Shown here: one piece after another, positions 1 to 10,564 of the stretch
How positions within the stretch are numbered: position 1 is the stretch's first letter
How the letters are laid out: the number at the start of each line of letters is the position of its first letter
Source of the DNA: Streptomyces viridochromogenes DSM 40736
Lineage (GTDB): Bacteria > Actinomycetota > Actinomycetes > Streptomycetales > Streptomycetaceae
Length of the DNA stretch: 43,359 nt
NCBI RefSeq assembly: GCF_000158955.1
Contig: NZ_GG657757.1
Span: 2,110,074 to 2,153,432 of the forward strand
Direction: 5' to 3'
Program-made: the position numbers and the translations under genes
Notes under the pieces: generated by a model
Databases searched by the model: none
Told to the model about the DNA's origin: nothing
The model's input: only the letters and a program-made list of their open reading frames with translations

Positions 1-202
1 CGGACGCGGCCGTGGTGACCATGCTTGCTGTGGTGCGGGGGTGCAGGCCCGCCAGGTCCTGGAAGTAGTTCGCCAGGCGCTGGCGCAGGCTCTTCGCCTT
101 CCCGACGTAGATCACCCGGCGGTGCTCGTCGCGGAACCTGTAGACCCCCGGTGAGTCGGGGATCTCACCCGGTTTGGGGCGGTAGCTGGAGGGGTCGGCC
201 AT
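1..202 (-). CDS. uvrC: UvrC, excinuclease ABC subunit C (N-terminal part)
   Basis: The 5' end of uvrC; the rest lies beyond the left edge. UvrC makes the two incisions around a DNA lesion after UvrA/UvrB loading. The visible 67 residues begin [20 protein letters not shown] and contain the start of the GIY-YIG nuclease domain: the GVYRF stretch and the [13 protein letters not shown] motif, where Y and G are the family's catalytic-core positions. The ATG at 202-200 has no Shine-Dalgarno. It lies 7 bases after a -10 hexamer, so the transcript is probably leaderless. uvrA and uvrB lie in the same window on the same strand and carry the same promoter type. Identification is secure for the portion seen. 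Confidence 0.95.
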   Translation of the reverse strand, partial: MADPSSYRPKPGEIPDSPGVYRFRDEHRRVIYVGKAKSLRQRLANYFQDLAGLHPRTTASMVTTAAS

Positions 203-209
203 GTCTCAC

Positions 210-232
210 ACCCTACTGGCGAGCACCGACAG
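210..232 (-). promoter_or_regulatory. PafBC/RecA-ND-type DNA-damage promoter of uvrC
   Basis: On the minus strand: CTGTCGGTG (232-224), 8 bases, then TAGGGT (215-210), then 7 bases to the ATG. This fits the actinobacterial LexA-independent damage promoter tTGTCRgtg-N8-TAnnnT, with C for the first T. The start codon falls where the transcript should begin, which predicts a leaderless mRNA. Confidence 0.8.
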
Positions 233-456
233 TCCGGCGGGGCCGCGGGACACGATCACAGGCCGGACGGCGCGGCAGTTTCCAACGGCATGCGCCGCCC
301 CGGGGTTACGGCCCGCCGGGAGCGGGAATGGGGCTCACCCACGGGACACGGCGACGTCCGGCGGACGGAGCCCGTCCCGGTGCAGGCACAGGTTGTCGGT
401 GCGGACCGCCGTTCCCGGTGCGGAACGGGCGGGCCACGGGTCGGAGGGCTGCGCGG

Positions 457-618
457 ATGAAGCGGATGCGGATCGAGAAAACCCGGCGGGCGGCCCGTGC
501 GCGCCGGTACACGGACGAGCCGTTGGCACTGCGCGACGCCCTGGACCCGCGCGATCCCGACATCGCGCGGGCCAAGCGTCTGGCCCTCCGGGAACAGGGC
601 GGAAACGACCACTCCTAG
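457..618 (+). CDS. Small basic hypothetical protein (53 aa)
   Basis: A 53-residue, strongly charged protein, MKRMRIEKTRRAARARRYTD at the start and ending REQGGNDHS. The N-terminal 20 residues are very rich in Arg/Lys; the middle has a DALDPRDPDIARAK stretch. No domain is recognised. Support for its being real: a GGAGGG ribosome-binding site at 443-448, a compact ORF, and a strong intrinsic terminator 20 bases after the stop codon. A second in-frame ATG at 466 is possible. Function unknown; a nucleic-acid-binding role would be only a guess from its charge. Confidence 0.55.
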   Translation: MKRMRIEKTRRAARARRYTDEPLALRDALDPRDPDIARAKRLALREQGGNDHS

Positions 619-638
619 AAGCTCACGGGTCTGCCGCG

Positions 639-667
639 AACGCCCGGGGTGCCCGCCCCGGGCGTTT
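639..667 (+). terminator. Intrinsic terminator after the small ORF
   Basis: A perfect 11-bp inverted repeat, AACGCCCGGGG at 639-649 and CCCCGGGCGTT at 656-666, around a 6-base loop, followed by TTT with one overlapping T. It ends the 457-618 transcript and separates it from the HTH gene at 869. Confidence 0.8.
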
Positions 668-868
668 CGTATGCCCGGGCGGCCCGGCCGGGAGTACGTC
701 ACTGTCCGGCATCAGGTGTTGTCGGGACCAGATCAACACGCTTCAATGCGGGGGAACTCGGGGCGCTGAACGACGGCGTACGGATGTGAAGACCTGCCCT
801 GCGCCGGCGGGACCGCCCCGTGCGAACGGTCTGACCAGCCGTTGCCGACTCAGAGAAGAGGCCCCTGC

Positions 869-1816
869 ATGCCGCACGCCCCCCAGCACGCGGACGTCGC
901 CACCACGGAACTGGACTCGGCCCTGCGAGGCGGCCCCTTCCACGTCGCCCTGCGTGCCGCGATCGCCGCCCGCGGGCTGCCGCTGCAACGCGTGCAGCAC
1001 CATCTGTCCCGCCACGGCGTGAAGGTCGGCGTCACCAGCCTGAGTTACTGGCAGCAGGGCGCCAGGCGCCCGCAGCGCCCCGAGTCGCTGCGGGCCGTAC
1101 GGGCGCTGGAGGAGATCCTGGAGCTGCCCGAGGAGTCGCTGCTCCGGCTGCTCGCCGAGTCCGGCGAGAGCCCGTCCGGGCAGCGGTCGTCAGCCCGGTC
1201 CTACCGCTCCCTCGTCGAGGCCTCGGGGGTCCTGGACCAGCTGCTGGCCGAGCTGGACTGCCCGCCGGACGGCGGCCTGCACACCCTCGGGCACCACGAG
1301 CGGCTCCGGATCGGGGCGCGGCGCGAATTGGCCGAGCGCGAGTCGCACCACATCGTGCGCGCCCACCGGGACGGCGTCGACCGCTTCGTGGCCGTCCACC
1401 ACGGCGACCGGGGAGCCGTGCCGGAGCGCATGCGGGTGCACGCCCTGGAGAACTGCCGGACGGGACGCGTCCGTTGGCACGACGACACCGGTCTGCTCGC
1501 GGCCGAGCTGCTCTTCGACACCCGGCTGCGGGCCGGGGACACGTTCCTGTTCCGCTTCGGGGTCGAGGACGGCACGGCGGACGTGTCACGCGAGTACGTC
1601 CGCGGCTTCGACTCCCCCGGCGGCCAGTACGCGCTCCAGGTGTGCTTCGACGCGGGCGCCGTCCCACTGCGCTGCCACCGGTTCGCCCAGCAGACGACGG
1701 CGGCCCCGCGCACCGGGTGCCAGGAGCTGGCGCTGAGTGGGCGGTATCGGTCGGTGCACCTGGTCGAGCCGCGGGTGCGGGCCGGGTTCGTGGGGATCGG
1801 CTGGGACTGGGAGTAG
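869..1816 (+). CDS. Helix-turn-helix (XRE-like) DNA-binding protein
   Basis: A 315-residue cytoplasmic protein. Residues about 12-85 look like an XRE/lambda-repressor-type HTH: a helix with ALRAAIAARGLPLQRV, then VTSLSYWQQGARRPQRPES, which reads as a recognition helix ending in the typical W-x(2)-G-x-R-x-P pattern, then an LEEILELPEESLLRLL helix. The remaining about 220 residues form an unassigned domain rich in charged beta-type segments and ending GFVGIGWDWE. The ATG at 869 follows GAAGAGG at 855-861; an upstream TTG at 842 is open but has no ribosome site. It stands alone between two terminator-like regions. DNA binding is inferred from the N-terminus; target and ligand are unknown. Confidence 0.75.
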   Translation: MPHAPQHADVATTELDSALRGGPFHVALRAAIAARGLPLQRVQHHLSRHGVKVGVTSLSYWQQGARRPQRPESLRAVRALEEILELPEESLLRLLAESGESPSGQRSSARSYRSLVEASGVLDQLLAELDCPPDGGLHTLGHHERLRIGARRELAERESHHIVRAHRDGVDRFVAVHHGDRGAVPERMRVHALENCRTGRVRWHDDTGLLAAELLFDTRLRAGDTFLFRFGVEDGTADVSREYVRGFDSPGGQYALQVCFDAGAVPLRCHRFAQQTTAAPRTGCQELALSGRYRSVHLVEPRVRAGFVGIGWDWE

Positions 1817-1841
1817 CCGGCCGGGTCCGGTTCAGCATCTC

Positions 1842-1920
1842 GCCCCCGGGGCCTCTCTCCCCCCGGGGTCTCTCTCCCCCGGGGTCTCTCCCCCTCGGGG
1901 TCTCCCCACGGTCTCCCCAT
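1842..1920. repeat. Tandem CCCCGGGG-CTCTC repeats
   Basis: About four imperfect 14-17 bp units of CCCCGGGG(C/T)CTCTCTC beginning near 1844, 1861, 1877 and 1891, followed by smaller CCCCATGGGG and CCCGGGGG palindromes. Each unit contains a self-complementary CCCCGGGG or near match. It lies just after the HTH gene and may act as its terminator or as an array of small cruciform sites. Function unproven. Confidence 0.6.
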
Positions 1921-1951
1921 GGGGCTCCTCCCCCTGTCCCGGGGGCCAGCG

Positions 1952-1983
1952 GGACGTAAACGCTTGCGCAAACGTTTACGTCC
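1952..1983 (+). promoter_or_regulatory. LacI-family operator (autoregulatory)
   Basis: A long palindrome with arms GGACGTAAACG (1952-1962) and CGTTTACGTCC (1973-1983) around CTTGCGCAAA. It contains two typical LacI/PurR-family cores, a TTGCGCAA centre and AAACG/CGTTT arms. It lies 48 bases before the LacI gene and overlaps the predicted -35 box, so binding would shut off the regulator-kinase operon. Confidence 0.85.
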
Positions 1984-2003
1984 GGTCTGGGATGCGGTAC
2001 GTT
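1975..2003 (+). promoter_or_regulatory. Promoter of the lacI-pfkB operon
   Basis: -35 TTTACG (1975-1980), 17-base spacer, -10 TACGTT (1998-2003). The -35 lies inside the right arm of the palindromic operator. A GAGGAGG ribosome site follows at about 2016-2022, before the ATG at 2031. Confidence 0.6.
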
Positions 2004-2030
2004 CCTCGCCGGAAGCGAGGAGGGAACGCC

Positions 2031-3074
2031 ATGGCGACCATGGCCGACGTCGCACGGAGCGCCGGTGTCTCGGTGGCCACGGTGTCGCACGTGCTGAACG
2101 GCACGCGGCCGGTGCTGCCGCACACCCGCCAGGCGGTCCTGGACGCCGTGGAGGAGCTCGGCTACACCACGAACACACTGGCCCGTTCCCTGGTGACGTC
2201 CCGCACCCGCTCCATCGGGCTGGCGGTGTCGGCCGTCAGCAACCCGTACTTCACGGAGATCCTCCAGGGCGTCGAGGCCGCCGCGCTGGAGGCCGGCTAC
2301 AGCCTGCTCATCGCCGCTCCGCACGACGACCCCGACCACGAGCGCAAGGTCGTCCAGCTGCTCCACGAGCGCCGGGTGGACGGCATGATCGTGGCGCCCT
2401 CCGCGGATCCGCGCGGGCTGCTCGCGTACCTGGGGCGGCACGATGTGCCCGCCGTGTTCCTCGACCGGCTCGTCGGCACCCCCGAGACGGACGGCGGCCC
2501 GCGCATCGACCAGGTCTGCGCCGACAACGCCGAACCGACGTCACGGCTGGTCACCCACCTCGCCGGGCTCGGCCACCGGCGGATCGGAATGGTCGCGGGG
2601 CTGCCCGGGCTCAGCACCACGAGCGAGCGGATCACCGGCTACCGGAGCGGACTCGCCTTCGCGGGGCTCCCCTACGAGGAGCGGCTCCTGGTGCACGGCC
2701 ACTCGGAGTCGGCCGGCGCCGAACAGGCCACCGACGCCCTGCTGTCCCTCGCCGTGCCGCCGACCGCGCTGGTCACCGGCAACAACGCGATGACCATCGG
2801 CGCGCTGCGTGCCCTGCGCTCCCACGGCCTCTCCGTGCCCGGCGACATCGCGCTGTGCTGCTTCGACGACTTCGCCTGGGCGGACCTCTTCTCGCCCCGG
2901 CTCACCACGATCGCGCAGCCCAGCAAGGAGATCGGCGCCCGGGCCGTACGCGTGCTCCTGGAGCGTCTCGCCGAGCCGGAGCGGCCTGCCCGGACCGTGC
3001 GGCTGCCCTGCACCTTCGTCCACCGCACCTCGTGCGGCTGCCCCGAACCCTCCGAGGAAGGAACCCTGTCGTGA
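2031..3074 (+). CDS. LacI-family transcriptional regulator
   Basis: A 347-residue LacI/GalR repressor. Residues 4-24 (MADVARSAGVSVATVSHVLN) are the classic LacI HTH, followed by the hinge region GYTTNTLARSL. Residues about 60-335 form the periplasmic-binding-protein-like sensor domain (SIGLAVSAVSNPYFTEILQG; DGMIVAPSA; IALCCFDDFAWADLFSPRLT). A CGCP motif near the C-terminus is typical of actinobacterial members. The ATG at 2031 has a strong Shine-Dalgarno. The gene is translationally coupled to the sugar kinase by a 4-base overlap, so the effector is probably a sugar or sugar phosphate handled by that kinase. Autoregulation is inferred from the operator at 1952-1983. Confidence 0.92.
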   Translation: MATMADVARSAGVSVATVSHVLNGTRPVLPHTRQAVLDAVEELGYTTNTLARSLVTSRTRSIGLAVSAVSNPYFTEILQGVEAAALEAGYSLLIAAPHDDPDHERKVVQLLHERRVDGMIVAPSADPRGLLAYLGRHDVPAVFLDRLVGTPETDGGPRIDQVCADNAEPTSRLVTHLAGLGHRRIGMVAGLPGLSTTSERITGYRSGLAFAGLPYEERLLVHGHSESAGAEQATDALLSLAVPPTALVTGNNAMTIGALRALRSHGLSVPGDIALCCFDDFAWADLFSPRLTTIAQPSKEIGARAVRVLLERLAEPERPARTVRLPCTFVHRTSCGCPEPSEEGTLS

Positions 3075-3979
3075 TCGTCGTCGCCGGTGAGGCACTGATC
3101 GACCTGGTACCGCAGGGCACGGGGGCCCTGGCGGCACTCCAGCCGGCGCTCGGCGGCGGCCCCTACAACACGGCGGTGGCGCTGGGCCGCCTCGGCTCCC
3201 CGGCCGCCTTCTGCTCCCGGGTCTCCCACGACGCCTTCGGGGAGGCCCTGCTGGACCGGCTACGCGGGACCGGAGTGGACGTGTCGTCGGTGCAGCGGGG
3301 CTCCGAGCCCACGACACTCGCCGTCGCCACGGTCGGCGAGGACGGCTCGGCGGCGTACTCCTTCTACGTCGACGGGACGGCGGACCGGGAGTTCACGGCG
3401 TCCTCCGCGCTGCCGTCCGGAACCCGGGCGGTCTCCTTCGGCACCTGTTCGCTGGTGCTGGAGCCGGGGGCGAGCGCGTACGAGGAACTGATGCGCACGG
3501 CGGCCGGGCAGGGCGTGTTCACCGCGCTCGACCCGAACATCAGGGCCGGGCTGATCCCGGACGCGGACGCCTACCGGGCGCGGTTCAAGAGCTGGCTGCC
3601 GTCGGTGTCGCTGCTGAAGCTGTCGGCGGAGGACGCCGAGTGGCTCGGCGGCACCCCGCGGGAGTGGCTGGCGGCCGGCCCGGCGGCGGTCGTGATCACC
3701 AGGGGCGGCGAGGGGCTGACCGCCTACACCGCCGACGGCGGTGAGTACACCGTGCCGGGCGAGCGGGTGGAGGTCGTGGACACGATCGGGGCCGGTGACA
3801 CCGTCAACGCCGCGCTGCTGCACGGGCTGGCGGTGCGGGACGCCCTCAGCCCGCAGGCGCTGGCCGCTCTGGGGTCCGACGGCTGGTCGGACCTGCTGGG
3901 CTTCGCGGCGCGTGCGGCGGCGATCACCTGCTCCCGGGCGGGCGCGGAACCGCCGTACGCCCACGAACTGGACGGCTGA
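3071..3979 (+). CDS. PfkB-family carbohydrate kinase (fructokinase-like)
   Basis: A 302-residue ribokinase/PfkB-fold kinase that phosphorylates a sugar with ATP. It starts at GTG 3071, overlapping the stop of the LacI gene (GTGA). The N-terminal signature is VAGEALIDLVP...GGGPYNTAVALGRLG; the C-terminal signature is DTIGAGDTVNAALLHG, with catalytic base Asp243 in the GAGDT anion hole. Length and motifs fit the bacterial fructokinase branch, but substrate cannot be fixed from sequence. No transporter or glycosidase lies next to it, so the LacI-kinase pair may serve a pathway encoded elsewhere. Confidence 0.88.
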   Translation: MIVVAGEALIDLVPQGTGALAALQPALGGGPYNTAVALGRLGSPAAFCSRVSHDAFGEALLDRLRGTGVDVSSVQRGSEPTTLAVATVGEDGSAAYSFYVDGTADREFTASSALPSGTRAVSFGTCSLVLEPGASAYEELMRTAAGQGVFTALDPNIRAGLIPDADAYRARFKSWLPSVSLLKLSAEDAEWLGGTPREWLAAGPAAVVITRGGEGLTAYTADGGEYTVPGERVEVVDTIGAGDTVNAALLHGLAVRDALSPQALAALGSDGWSDLLGFAARAAAITCSRAGAEPPYAHELDG

Positions 3980-3984
3980 CGCGA

Positions 3985-4026
3985 GCGGGCTCCGGGCAGT
4001 GGTCCACGGTCCACCACCCGGCCCGC
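3985..4026. terminator. Bidirectional terminator between convergent genes
   Basis: Inverted repeat with outer arms GCGGGC (3985-3990) and GCCCGC (4021-4026), and inner CCGGG/CCCGG and GTGG/CCAC pairs, with small mismatches. It lies between the convergent kinase gene and the XRE pseudogene. Confidence 0.55.
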
Positions 4027-4031
4027 ATCGC

Positions 4032-4894
4032 TCAGCGCGTCTCTCCCACCGCCCTCAGCGCACCGGGGCGGCGGCCGTCGAGGCGGTCCAGCGCGGCGGC
4101 CGTGGCCTCGTCCGCGGGCAGGTGGACGACGACGGTCTGCCCCTCGTCGGGCAGCGACAGCGTCTCGTGCAGCAACCGCAGCGAGCCGGCCTCCGGGTGT
4201 TCGAGATGCTGGGAACCCGTCCGCCGCGGCGTCAGGGCCAGGTCGGCGAAGCGGTCGGCGAAGTCCGCCCCCGCCGTCACCGTCAGCTCGTCGGCCAGCT
4301 CGGCGAGGTAGGGGTCCCGCAGGGGGACGCCGTGCCGCAGCCGGGCGACGAGGTCGTCGGCCACCCGGTCCCAGTCGCGGTAGGCGTCTCGGGCCCGTGC
4401 GTCGGTGAACAGGTACCGGAGCAGGTTGGGCCGCTCGTCGTCGAGCAGGCCGACGGGACCGACCAGCCGCTCGTAGCCCGCCGTGTGCGCGAGGACGTCG
4501 CCGATCCAGTTGACCACCACGGCCGGGGCCGGCTCCAGGCGGTCCAGTACGGCCCGTACGGTGGGGCGCGCCGTGCGGCTGAGGGACGGGGCCGCCGCAC
4601 AGATCAGCGGATCTCCGCCGTCCGCCTCCTTGGTCAGGCGGCGCAGCAGCACCCGGTCGGTCAGGGACAGGTTCAGGGCGTCGGCCAGGGCACCGAGCAC
4701 CTGGGCGGACGGGTTGCGGTCGCGGCCCTGTTCCAGCCGGGTGAGGTACTCGACGCTGATGCCGGCGAGCGTGGCCAGTTCGGAGCGCCGCAGTCCCGGG
4801 GTGCGGCGCCGTGCACCGGTGGGCAGGCCCGCTTCGGCGGGGCTGACGGCTCACGCCAGGTGCGCAGGAAGGCGCCCAACTCGTTGTCGCTCAC
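4032..4894 (-). pseudogene. XRE/MmyB-type regulator, frameshifted near residue 15
   Basis: An about 288-residue HTH plus MmyB-like regulator. The GTG at 4894 gives MSDNELGAFLRTWRE. After GAG at 4852-4850 the reading frame must shift to continue with VSPAEAGLPTGARRRTPGLR, then an XRE HTH (SELATLAGISVEYLTRLEQG) and an MmyB-like sensor region (ALADALNLSLTDRVLLRRL; PAPAVVVNWIGDVLAH; PNLLRYLFTD). The expected GAGGCCGTC reads GAGCCGTC, so one G is missing, and the downstream frame has a TGA directly upstream (4853-4851). The only start left in that frame, GTG 4700, would lose the HTH. Either a real null allele or a sequence error. In intact relatives such genes often regulate the divergent neighbour, here the YceI gene. 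Confidence 0.8.
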
Positions 4895-4995
4895 CCGCCG
4901 AACGTACATCGGGCGCGAGCGCGGATCGTGGCCCTGCCACTACCAGGCTCCGGCCGGTCTCCCTCACGGGCCGCGCGGGCCTCAGGGTGGAGGGC

Positions 4996-5559
4996 ATGAC
5001 GCATGACACCACCACCGCCGCTTCCGCCACCGCCCTGCCGCTGGCCCCGGGGAACTGGGCCCTCGACCCGTTCCACTCCTCCGTGAACTTCACCGTCCGC
5101 CACCTGGGCATCGCCAAGGTGCGGGGGCGTTTCGAGCGGCTGGAGGCCGAGCTGTACGTCGGGGAGCGGGTCGAGGACGTCCGGATCTCCGCGACCGTCG
5201 ACCTGGCCTCGATCGACACCGGCAACGCCGACCGGGACGCACACGTACGCGCCTCCGACCTGCTCGACGTCGAGAAGCGCCCGACGATGACGTACCGCTC
5301 GACGCGGGTGTCGGGCGCGGGCGAGGACTGGACGATGGAGGGCGAGCTGACGATCGGTGAGGTGACCCGGCCGGTGACGCTCGCCGTGGAGTTCGGCGGG
5401 CTGGTCGATGTGCCCATGGACGGCAGCCGGCACGCCGGGTTCGAGGCGACGGGCGAGATCCGGCGCAGCGAGTTCGGGCTCGACTTCGCCCCCGGTCTGC
5501 TCGGCGAAGTGGTGAAGATCCAGCTCGACATGCAGTTCGTGGAGCCGAAGAACGGCTGA
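4996..5559 (+). CDS. YceI-family protein
   Basis: A 187-residue YceI-fold (lipocalin-like beta-barrel) protein of the family that binds isoprenoid-type lipids. Visible family features: WALDPFHSSVNFTVRHLGIAKVRGRF at the start of the barrel, ATVDLASIDTGNADRDAHVR, DLLDVEKRPTMTYRS, and GEIRRSEFGLDF near the end. There is no signal peptide, so this is the cytoplasmic type common in actinobacteria. ATG 4996 has a GGAGG at 4989-4993 that is unusually close. It is divergent from the frameshifted XRE gene, with about 100 bases between. If that regulator is truly broken, expression of this gene may be altered. Confidence 0.9.
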   Translation: MTHDTTTAASATALPLAPGNWALDPFHSSVNFTVRHLGIAKVRGRFERLEAELYVGERVEDVRISATVDLASIDTGNADRDAHVRASDLLDVEKRPTMTYRSTRVSGAGEDWTMEGELTIGEVTRPVTLAVEFGGLVDVPMDGSRHAGFEATGEIRRSEFGLDFAPGLLGEVVKIQLDMQFVEPKNG

Positions 5560-5570
5560 CGGACGCATGC

Positions 5571-5618
5571 CGACGCGCCGGGTCCCCCAGGTGGTCGCCC
5601 GGGGGACACGGCGCGTCG
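5571..5618. terminator. Strong bidirectional terminator yceI/uvrA
   Basis: An 18-base inverted repeat with one mismatch: left arm 5571-5588 (CGACGCGCCGGGTCCCCC), right arm 5601-5618, 12-base loop. It lies in the 68 bases between the convergent yceI and uvrA stop codons and serves both. Confidence 0.8.
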
Positions 5619-5627
5619 GTGGTGCTC

Positions 5628-8639
<3,012 letters not shown>

Positions 8640-8694
8640 GCCGGTCCGCACCTTTCTTGAGAGAAGTGACAGGGGCGGGGCCCCCGTCCTTCTC

Positions 8695-8717
8695 AGACTA
8701 GGGGGAGCCACTGACAA
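8695..8717 (-). promoter_or_regulatory. PafBC/RecA-ND-type DNA-damage promoter of uvrA
   Basis: TTGTCAGTG (8717-8709), 8 bases, TAGTCT (8700-8695) on the minus strand: an exact match to the LexA-independent actinobacterial damage promoter. Unlike the other three copies here it lies about 55 bases before the start codon, so uvrA has a leader with its own ribosome site. Confidence 0.88.
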
Positions 8718-8824
8718 CGCCGGTCGGATTCACGGTTGCCAACAAACCCCGGCTCTCCAGCATGCCCGACGCCACGTCCGACCATATAGCACGCGCATTC
8801 GATTTACGGCACTCGTTCACCACC

Positions 8825-8853
8825 TTCACCCGAAGGTGTGGCGGGGCTAGGGT
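8825..8853 (+). promoter_or_regulatory. Promoter of the MDMPI-type gene (leaderless)
   Basis: -35 TTCACC (8825-8830), 17-base spacer, -10 TAGGGT (8848-8853), then 7 bases to the ATG at 8861, which predicts a leaderless mRNA. A perfect small hairpin, CACCTTC-ACCC-GAAGGTG (8821-8838), covers the -35 and could be an operator. Confidence 0.65.
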
Positions 8854-8860
8854 CAGCACC

Positions 8861-9550
8861 ATGATTGATCACGCGCATGACCTGGAGTCTGTACGTGACG
8901 CGACCGAGCGGCTGCTCCTCGCAGTCGGCAAACTGGACAACGCGTCTGTGACGGAGCCGTCACGCCTGCCCGGCTGGACCCGCGGCCATGTCCTGGCCCA
9001 CCTCGCCCGCAATGCCGACGCCCTCGTGAACGTCCTCGCCGGCCGTCCCATGTATGTCTCCGCCGAGGCCCGGGACAGCGACATCGAGCGGGACGCCCCG
9101 CGCCCCCTCGACATCCAGCTCACCGACCTGCGCGAGAGCGCGGCCCGCTTCCAGGAGACCGGGGCCGCTCCGGCGGACTGGTCGCGGACGGTGGAGCTGC
9201 GCAACGGAGTCACGGACTCCGCGTCCCGGGTGCCGTTCCGGCGGTGGGTGGAGGTGGAGCTGCACCACGTGGACCTGGGGATCGGGTACGAGCTGGAGGA
9301 TCTGCCGGAGGACTTCACCGAGCGGGAGATCGACTTCCTGGCCGACCGGTTCGCCGGGCACCCCGACGTACCGGCCACCCGCGTCACGGACGGCACGCGC
9401 GCGTGGAGCACCGGACGGGAGACGGAGGAGGGGGCCGAGGTGACCGTCACCGGCTCGCCGGCGGATCTGCTGGGCTGGCTGGCCGGACGCCGCAGCGGCT
9501 CCGCGCTGACGGTGGACGGCGGCCCGCTTCCGGCGCTGCCCCCGCTATAG
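8861..9550 (+). CDS. Mycothiol-dependent maleylpyruvate isomerase-like (MDMPI/DinB fold) protein
   Basis: A 229-residue protein of the TIGR03083/MDMPI_N class. The N-terminal four-helix DinB-like bundle has the metal-ligand pattern: GWTRGHVLAHLARNADA (first His) and RWVEVELHHVDLGIG (Glu-x3-His), as in mycothiol-dependent maleylpyruvate isomerase. The C-terminal about 60 residues match the small MDMPI C-terminal domain (SPADLLGWLAGR). Actinobacteria use this fold for mycothiol-dependent metal enzymes; the actual substrate is not known. ATG 8861 lacks a ribosome site but is 7 bases from a -10. It is followed after 10 bases by the hydrolase gene, so the two may work in one thiol-linked detoxification step. 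Confidence 0.85.
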   Translation: MIDHAHDLESVRDATERLLLAVGKLDNASVTEPSRLPGWTRGHVLAHLARNADALVNVLAGRPMYVSAEARDSDIERDAPRPLDIQLTDLRESAARFQETGAAPADWSRTVELRNGVTDSASRVPFRRWVEVELHHVDLGIGYELEDLPEDFTEREIDFLADRFAGHPDVPATRVTDGTRAWSTGRETEEGAEVTVTGSPADLLGWLAGRRSGSALTVDGGPLPALPPL

Positions 9551-9560
9551 GCTGGCGGAC

Positions 9561-10217
9561 ATGACGTACAGCGGCGAGGTGACGGTCGGCGGGCCTGCCG
9601 ACGTGCACGAGCTCAAGGACCTGATGATCACCAAGATCGCGGTGGGTCCGATGAACAACAACGCCTATCTGCTGCGCTGCCGGGCGACGGACGAGCAGTT
9701 GCTGATCGACGCCGCGAACGAGGCGCACACCCTGCTGGGCATGATCGGTGGCGACGGCATCGCGTCCGTCGTCACGACCCACCGGCACGGCGACCACTGG
9801 CAGGCGCTCGCCGAGGTCGTGGCGGCCACCGGTGCCCGCACGTACGCGGGCCGCGAGGACGCCGAGGGCATCCCCGTACGGACCGATGTGCCGGTCGACG
9901 ACGGGGACACCATCCGGGTGGGGCGCGTGGAACTCACCGCGCGCCACCTGGTCGGGCACACACCCGGTTCGATCGCTCTCGTCTACGACGACCCGCACGG
10001 GCATCCCCATGTGTTCACCGGGGACTGTCTCTTCCCGGGCGGTGTGGGCAACACCCACAAGGATCCCAAGGCGTTCGCCAGCCTCATCCACGATGTGGAG
10101 ACGAAGATCTTCGACGTCCTGCCGGACGAGACGTGGGTCTACCCGGGGCACGGCAACGACACCTCACTGGGCGCGGAGCGCCCGCATCTGCCGGAGTGGC
10201 ACGCGCGCGGGTGGTGA
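9561..10217 (+). CDS. Metallo-beta-lactamase-fold hydrolase (glyoxalase II-like)
   Basis: A 218-residue MBL-fold hydrolase. The zinc motif is seen as TTHRHGDHWQA (HxHxDH-type with R in the variable place), with further ligands in HLVGHTPGS, FTGDCLF and YPGHG near the end: the order typical of glyoxalase II and related thioester hydrolases. The ATG at 9561 lies 10 bases after the previous stop. TAGGCT at 9547-9552 overlaps that stop and is 8 bases before the ATG, so the gene may have its own leaderless start as well as read-through. Beside an MDMPI-type protein, a mycothiol-linked thioester substrate is plausible but unproven. Confidence 0.87.
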   Translation: MTYSGEVTVGGPADVHELKDLMITKIAVGPMNNNAYLLRCRATDEQLLIDAANEAHTLLGMIGGDGIASVVTTHRHGDHWQALAEVVAATGARTYAGREDAEGIPVRTDVPVDDGDTIRVGRVELTARHLVGHTPGSIALVYDDPHGHPHVFTGDCLFPGGVGNTHKDPKAFASLIHDVETKIFDVLPDETWVYPGHGNDTSLGAERPHLPEWHARGW

Positions 10218-10226
10218 AGGACTGCG

Positions 10227-10270
10227 CGGGGCGCATACGCGTCGAGCGGTGAGCCGCGCAACGCGCCCCG
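10227..10270 (+). terminator. Terminator after the MBL hydrolase
   Basis: Stem CGGGGCGC (10227-10234) with GCGCCCCG (10263-10270). The interval can form a further small CGCG stem. It lies 10 bases after the stop codon and has no T tract, as is common in Streptomyces. Confidence 0.55.
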
Positions 10271-10311
10271 TGTGAATCGTTCGCACACGCCGGGGTCGCA
10301 CATGCGCTCCC

Positions 10312-10344
10312 CTCTCCCCCGGTTGAGCGGTCAACTGGGAGGAG
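10312..10344. repeat. Inverted repeat in the 347-base gap before the ABC operon
   Basis: Left arm CTCTCCCCC GGTTGA, loop GCGG, right arm TCAACT GGGAGGAG, pairing with one G-U and small bulges. It could be a second terminator or an operator. The gap 10218-10564 holds this, the hydrolase terminator, a hexamer microsatellite and a direct repeat, with no convincing gene. Confidence 0.45.
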
Positions 10345-10418
10345 CCCCGCGCAGGATGACGGCTCCTGGGCGGATGGGCCGCCGGCCTGTCGATCCCCGC
10401 CCTCGGCCGGCGGCCCCG

Positions 10419-10451
<33 letters not shown>

Positions 10452-10519
10452 GAACACGGCGGTGCGCCGGGGGCGTTCACACGAATGCAACACCCGTTCC
10501 CACCATCCGGACATCTGTT

Positions 10520-10550
10520 GCCGTGACCTCGACAAACGGGGCCGTGACCT
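10520..10550 (+). promoter_or_regulatory. Direct repeat GCCGTGACCT upstream of the ABC operon
   Basis: Two perfect copies of GCCGTGACCT at 10520-10529 and 10541-10550. The starts are 21 bases apart, which is two helical turns, and the second ends 14 bases before the ATG at 10565. Such spacing suits a dimeric regulator binding one DNA face. The regulator is unknown. Confidence 0.45.
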
Positions 10551-10564
10551 GCCAATCTCCCGCC

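Noticed and set aside
393..415. TTGTCGGTG on the plus strand, like a damage promoter
   Set aside because: The hexamer 8 bases on is CGTTCC, not TANNNT, and it lies before the small ORF without suitable spacing.
1032..2441. Long minus-strand frame across the HTH and LacI genes
   Set aside because: Crosses the terminator repeats and operator region and is Arg/Pro/Gly-rich; the plus-strand genes have clear domains and starts.
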